From Rhodanobacter sp. (GTDB lineage Bacteria; Pseudomonadota; Gammaproteobacteria; Xanthomonadales; Rhodanobacteraceae): 34,005 bases of DNA. This document shows positions 31,991-34,005 of this stretch, piece after piece. The notes beneath the pieces were generated by a model. That model was not told where the DNA came from and did not search any database. It saw only the letters and a list, made by a program, of their open reading frames with translations. The position numbers and the translations under genes are program-made. Numbering within the stretch: position 1 is the stretch's first letter; the number at the start of each line of letters is the position of its first letter. The stretch covers positions 1-34,005 of the forward strand of contig SCRO01000026.1 in the NCBI GenBank assembly GCA_004298505.1, given 5' to 3'.

Positions 31991-33205
31991 ATGGTCGGCG
32001 CCACGCGGGATGATGCTGCGGTTCAACAGAGCGAGGAATCCGGGTTGGCACTCGAGTCCATCAAGCCAGCACAATGGCTGCTGCGCGGGCGCGCCGTGGT
32101 GACGTCGGTGCTGCTGTGCGCCATGGCGGCTTTCACCGGCATGGCGCACGCGGGGTACGCGGCCATCGTCGTCGATGCCACGACCGGCAAAGTGCTCGAC
32201 TCGGTCAACGCCGACCAGCGCAACTATCCCGCGTCGCTGACCAAGATGATGACGCTTTACCTCACATTCCAGGGGTTGAAGCACGGCCGGCTGAAACTTG
32301 ACCAGAAGATGTCCGTTTCCAGTTGGGCCGCGAACAAGGCACCCACCAAGCTCGGGCTGCGTCGTGGCCAGACCATTTCGGTGCAGGACTGCATCCTGGG
32401 GATGGTGACCAAGTCGGCCAACGACGCCGCCACCGTAATGGCCGAGGGCCTCGGTGGGTCGGAACAGCATTTTGCCGACATGATGAATGCGCAGGCGGCG
32501 TTGCTCGGCATGAGCGCGACGCACTTCGACAACGCCTCCGGCTTGCCCGATCCGGACAACACCTCGACAGCACGAGACCTGGTGAAGCTGGCGATGGCGC
32601 TGTACCGGGATTTTCCCGAGTACTCGCATTTCTTCGCGACGCAGGAATTCACCTTCCGTGGGCGCGTCGTTCGCGGCCATAACCACCTGATGGACCGTTA
32701 CCCGGGCATGGACGGGTTGAAGACCGGCTTCACCGACGCCTCAGGCTTCAACCTCGCGTCCACGGCGGTGCGTGACGGCCATCGCCTGTTCGGCGTGGTC
32801 CTGGGCAGCCGCACCGCAGCGGTGCGCGATAAGCTGATGGCCACGTTGTTGAATAACGGTTTTGAACAGCGTCCGACGCCACCGATCCTGGTCGCCGAAG
32901 CGGCCGGCGTCCGTCCTGGCAGCCGTGCCGCGCACATTCTCGCTGCGCTCTCGCCGATCGAGACGGCGCAGGCAGACACGATCGCCGTCGCACCACGTCA
33001 TCATGTGCGTCACCGGGTTACTCATCAGTCAGTTGCCAGGCGCGTCGCCGTCGTACGCGGTACCTGCCGTACGCATCAGCGTAGCGCGTGCCACCGGGTT
33101 GCCGCCCATCACCGGGCCCACCGTGCGACGCGCCTGGCGCGCCGCAGCATGAAGAAACCGATGGTGCTCGCTGCGCGAAACCGGTCCGCCGACAAGGCCC
33201 CCTGA
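31991..33205 (+). CDS. D-alanyl-D-alanine carboxypeptidase (PBP5/6-like, S11 family)
   Basis: Periplasmic serine peptidase that trims the pentapeptide of peptidoglycan. With ATG 31991 the protein has 404 residues; catalytic motifs are SLTK (S82, K85), SAN (S142-N144) and KTG (K244-G246). A Sec signal ends in GMAHA before GYAAIVVDATTGKVL. ATG 31991 has no ribosome-binding site, whereas a TTG at 32045 has GAGGA 7 bp upstream and gives a more ordinary signal peptide, so the start is uncertain. The C-terminus lacks the usual PBP5 beta domain and amphipathic anchor; after residue 330 it is a strongly basic His/Arg-rich tail that could bind phosphate-rich cell wall polymers or LPS, which is inference. 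Confidence 0.9.
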   Translation: MVGATRDDAAVQQSEESGLALESIKPAQWLLRGRAVVTSVLLCAMAAFTGMAHAGYAAIVVDATTGKVLDSVNADQRNYPASLTKMMTLYLTFQGLKHGRLKLDQKMSVSSWAANKAPTKLGLRRGQTISVQDCILGMVTKSANDAATVMAEGLGGSEQHFADMMNAQAALLGMSATHFDNASGLPDPDNTSTARDLVKLAMALYRDFPEYSHFFATQEFTFRGRVVRGHNHLMDRYPGMDGLKTGFTDASGFNLASTAVRDGHRLFGVVLGSRTAAVRDKLMATLLNNGFEQRPTPPILVAEAAGVRPGSRAAHILAALSPIETAQADTIAVAPRHHVRHRVTHQSVARRVAVVRGTCRTHQRSACHRVAAHHRAHRATRLARRSMKKPMVLAARNRSADKAP

Positions 33206-33390
33206 GCGGCGGCGTCCGCACGGGTCCGGGCCGCTGTCACCCGCGCCGGGAAAGGTATCGCGGGTTATACCACTGGTTGGCCGCGGCGCCGGCTGGATCA
33301 AGCGGGCACGGCAATCGTTGCAGGCGGCGCCCGTTGCGCAACGCGAACTGGTGTTGCGTTGCGAGCGGGCCGCTGGCCTGCAATAGAGAC

Positions 33391-33417
33391 GGACCGCACA
33401 TGGCGGCCCGTTTCGTT
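33391..33417 (+). terminator. Possible weak terminator after the carboxypeptidase gene
   Basis: GGACCGC (33391-33397) pairs with GCGGCCC (33403-33409), with one mismatch, and is followed by TTTCGTTT. It lies between two convergent genes, where an end signal is expected. No other structure is seen in 33206-33439. Confidence 0.3.
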
Positions 33418-33439
33418 TGGAGCAGCGCGTGAAGCCAGC

Positions 33440-34005
33440 CTACTTCAGCTTCGCATCCTTGCGCAGCGCCTCGGCCCGATCGGTCTGTTCCCACGAGAAC
33501 GCAGTGAAAGTGTTGCCGTTGGCATCGGTCAACTGTTGCGGGATGCGGCCGAAGTGGCCGTAACTGGCTGTCCGCTGATACATCGGGTGGATCAGGTCGA
33601 GCATCTTGAGGATGCCGTACGGGCGCAGGTCGAAGTGCTTGCGGATCAGCTTCTCGATCTCGTCATCGCTGATACGACCGGTGCCGAAGGTGGTGACCGA
33701 GATAGAGGTGGGATGGGCCACGCCGATGGCGTAACTGACCTGCACTTCGCAGCGCTCGGCAATGCCGGCCGCGACGATGTTCTTGGCCACGTAGCGCGCG
33801 GCGTAGGCGGCCGAACGGTCGACCTTGGATGGATCCTTGCCGGAGAACGCCCCGCCGCCGTGCCGGGCCCAGCCGCCGTAGGTGTCGACGATGATCTTGC
33901 GGCCGGTCAGGCCGCAGTCGCCCACCGGGCCGCCGATCTCGAACTTGCCGGTCGGGTTGATGTGGAACTTGGTGCCCTTGTGCAGCCACTTCGCCGGCAA
34001 CACCG
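33440..34005 (-). CDS. metK: S-adenosylmethionine synthetase, C-terminal part (cut by window edge)
   Basis: Makes SAM from methionine and ATP. The frame is open to the right edge; visible part reads from [21 protein letters not shown], with [20 protein letters not shown] and [19 protein letters not shown], the signature of the second and third MetK domains. The C-terminus YGHFGR and [16 protein letters not shown] is typical of bacterial MetK. About half of the protein lies outside. It is convergent with the carboxypeptidase gene. Together with SpeD, AhcY and MetF it places the SAM cycle at this locus; an upstream SAH or SAM riboswitch cannot be judged here. Confidence 0.95.
   Translation of the reverse strand, partial: VLPAKWLHKGTKFHINPTGKFEIGGPVGDCGLTGRKIIVDTYGGWARHGGGAFSGKDPSKVDRSAAYAARYVAKNIVAAGIAERCEVQVSYAIGVAHPTSISVTTFGTGRISDDEIEKLIRKHFDLRPYGILKMLDLIHPMYQRTASYGHFGRIPQQLTDANGNTFTAFSWEQTDRAEALRKDAKLK

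Overview
The window looks like part of a high-GC gammaproteobacterial chromosome of the Xanthomonadales/Rhodanobacteraceae type (Rhodanobacter or Dyella-like). The main reasons are the gene order trpG-trpD-trpC, a Clp-type CRP homologue and speD, an S-adenosylhomocysteine (SAH) riboswitch in front of ahcY-metF, and the many short REP-like palindromes between genes. This assignment is inference from gene order and protein likeness, without a database search.

Bases 1 to about 15,000 look accessory. A type III restriction-modification operon comes first (mod, cut by the window edge, then a RhuM-family gene, then res), with overlapping start and stop codons throughout. It is followed by a three-gene heavy-metal RND efflux operon of CzcCBA type. 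Next comes a minus-strand operon of three tightly coupled genes: a MerR-like helix-turn-helix protein, an 836-residue adenine-N6 DNA methyltransferase and a PIN-domain nuclease. Two copies of an 11-bp dyad lie on its probable promoter. I consider this HTH-methyltransferase-PIN cassette the best candidate for an undescribed system, probably a defence or addiction module, but its function is unproven.

Bases 15,293 to about 24,100 are mostly housekeeping: trpGDC (no trpE in view), a HAD phosphatase broken by an internal deletion, clp, speD with a clean terminator, ilvE, a small secreted protein, metF and ahcY. Together with metK at the right edge, several of these serve S-adenosylmethionine metabolism: MetK makes SAM, SpeD decarboxylates it for polyamine synthesis, AhcY removes SAH left by methyltransferases, and MetF supplies methyl groups for methionine regeneration. 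The ahcY leader carries a textbook SAH riboswitch followed by two copies of a 56-bp direct repeat.

Bases 24,451 to 34,005 hold ppc (with an in-frame REP-derived insertion of roughly 57 residues), a 680-bp gene-poor stretch with an apparent MacB-type permease remnant, a VapBC-like toxin-antitoxin pair, a GIY-YIG protein, a glutathione S-transferase, an ABC-F ATPase of the Uup type, a D-alanyl-D-alanine carboxypeptidase and the 3' part of metK. Palindromic repeats occur between genes and, unusually, inside the coding sequences of mod and ppc.
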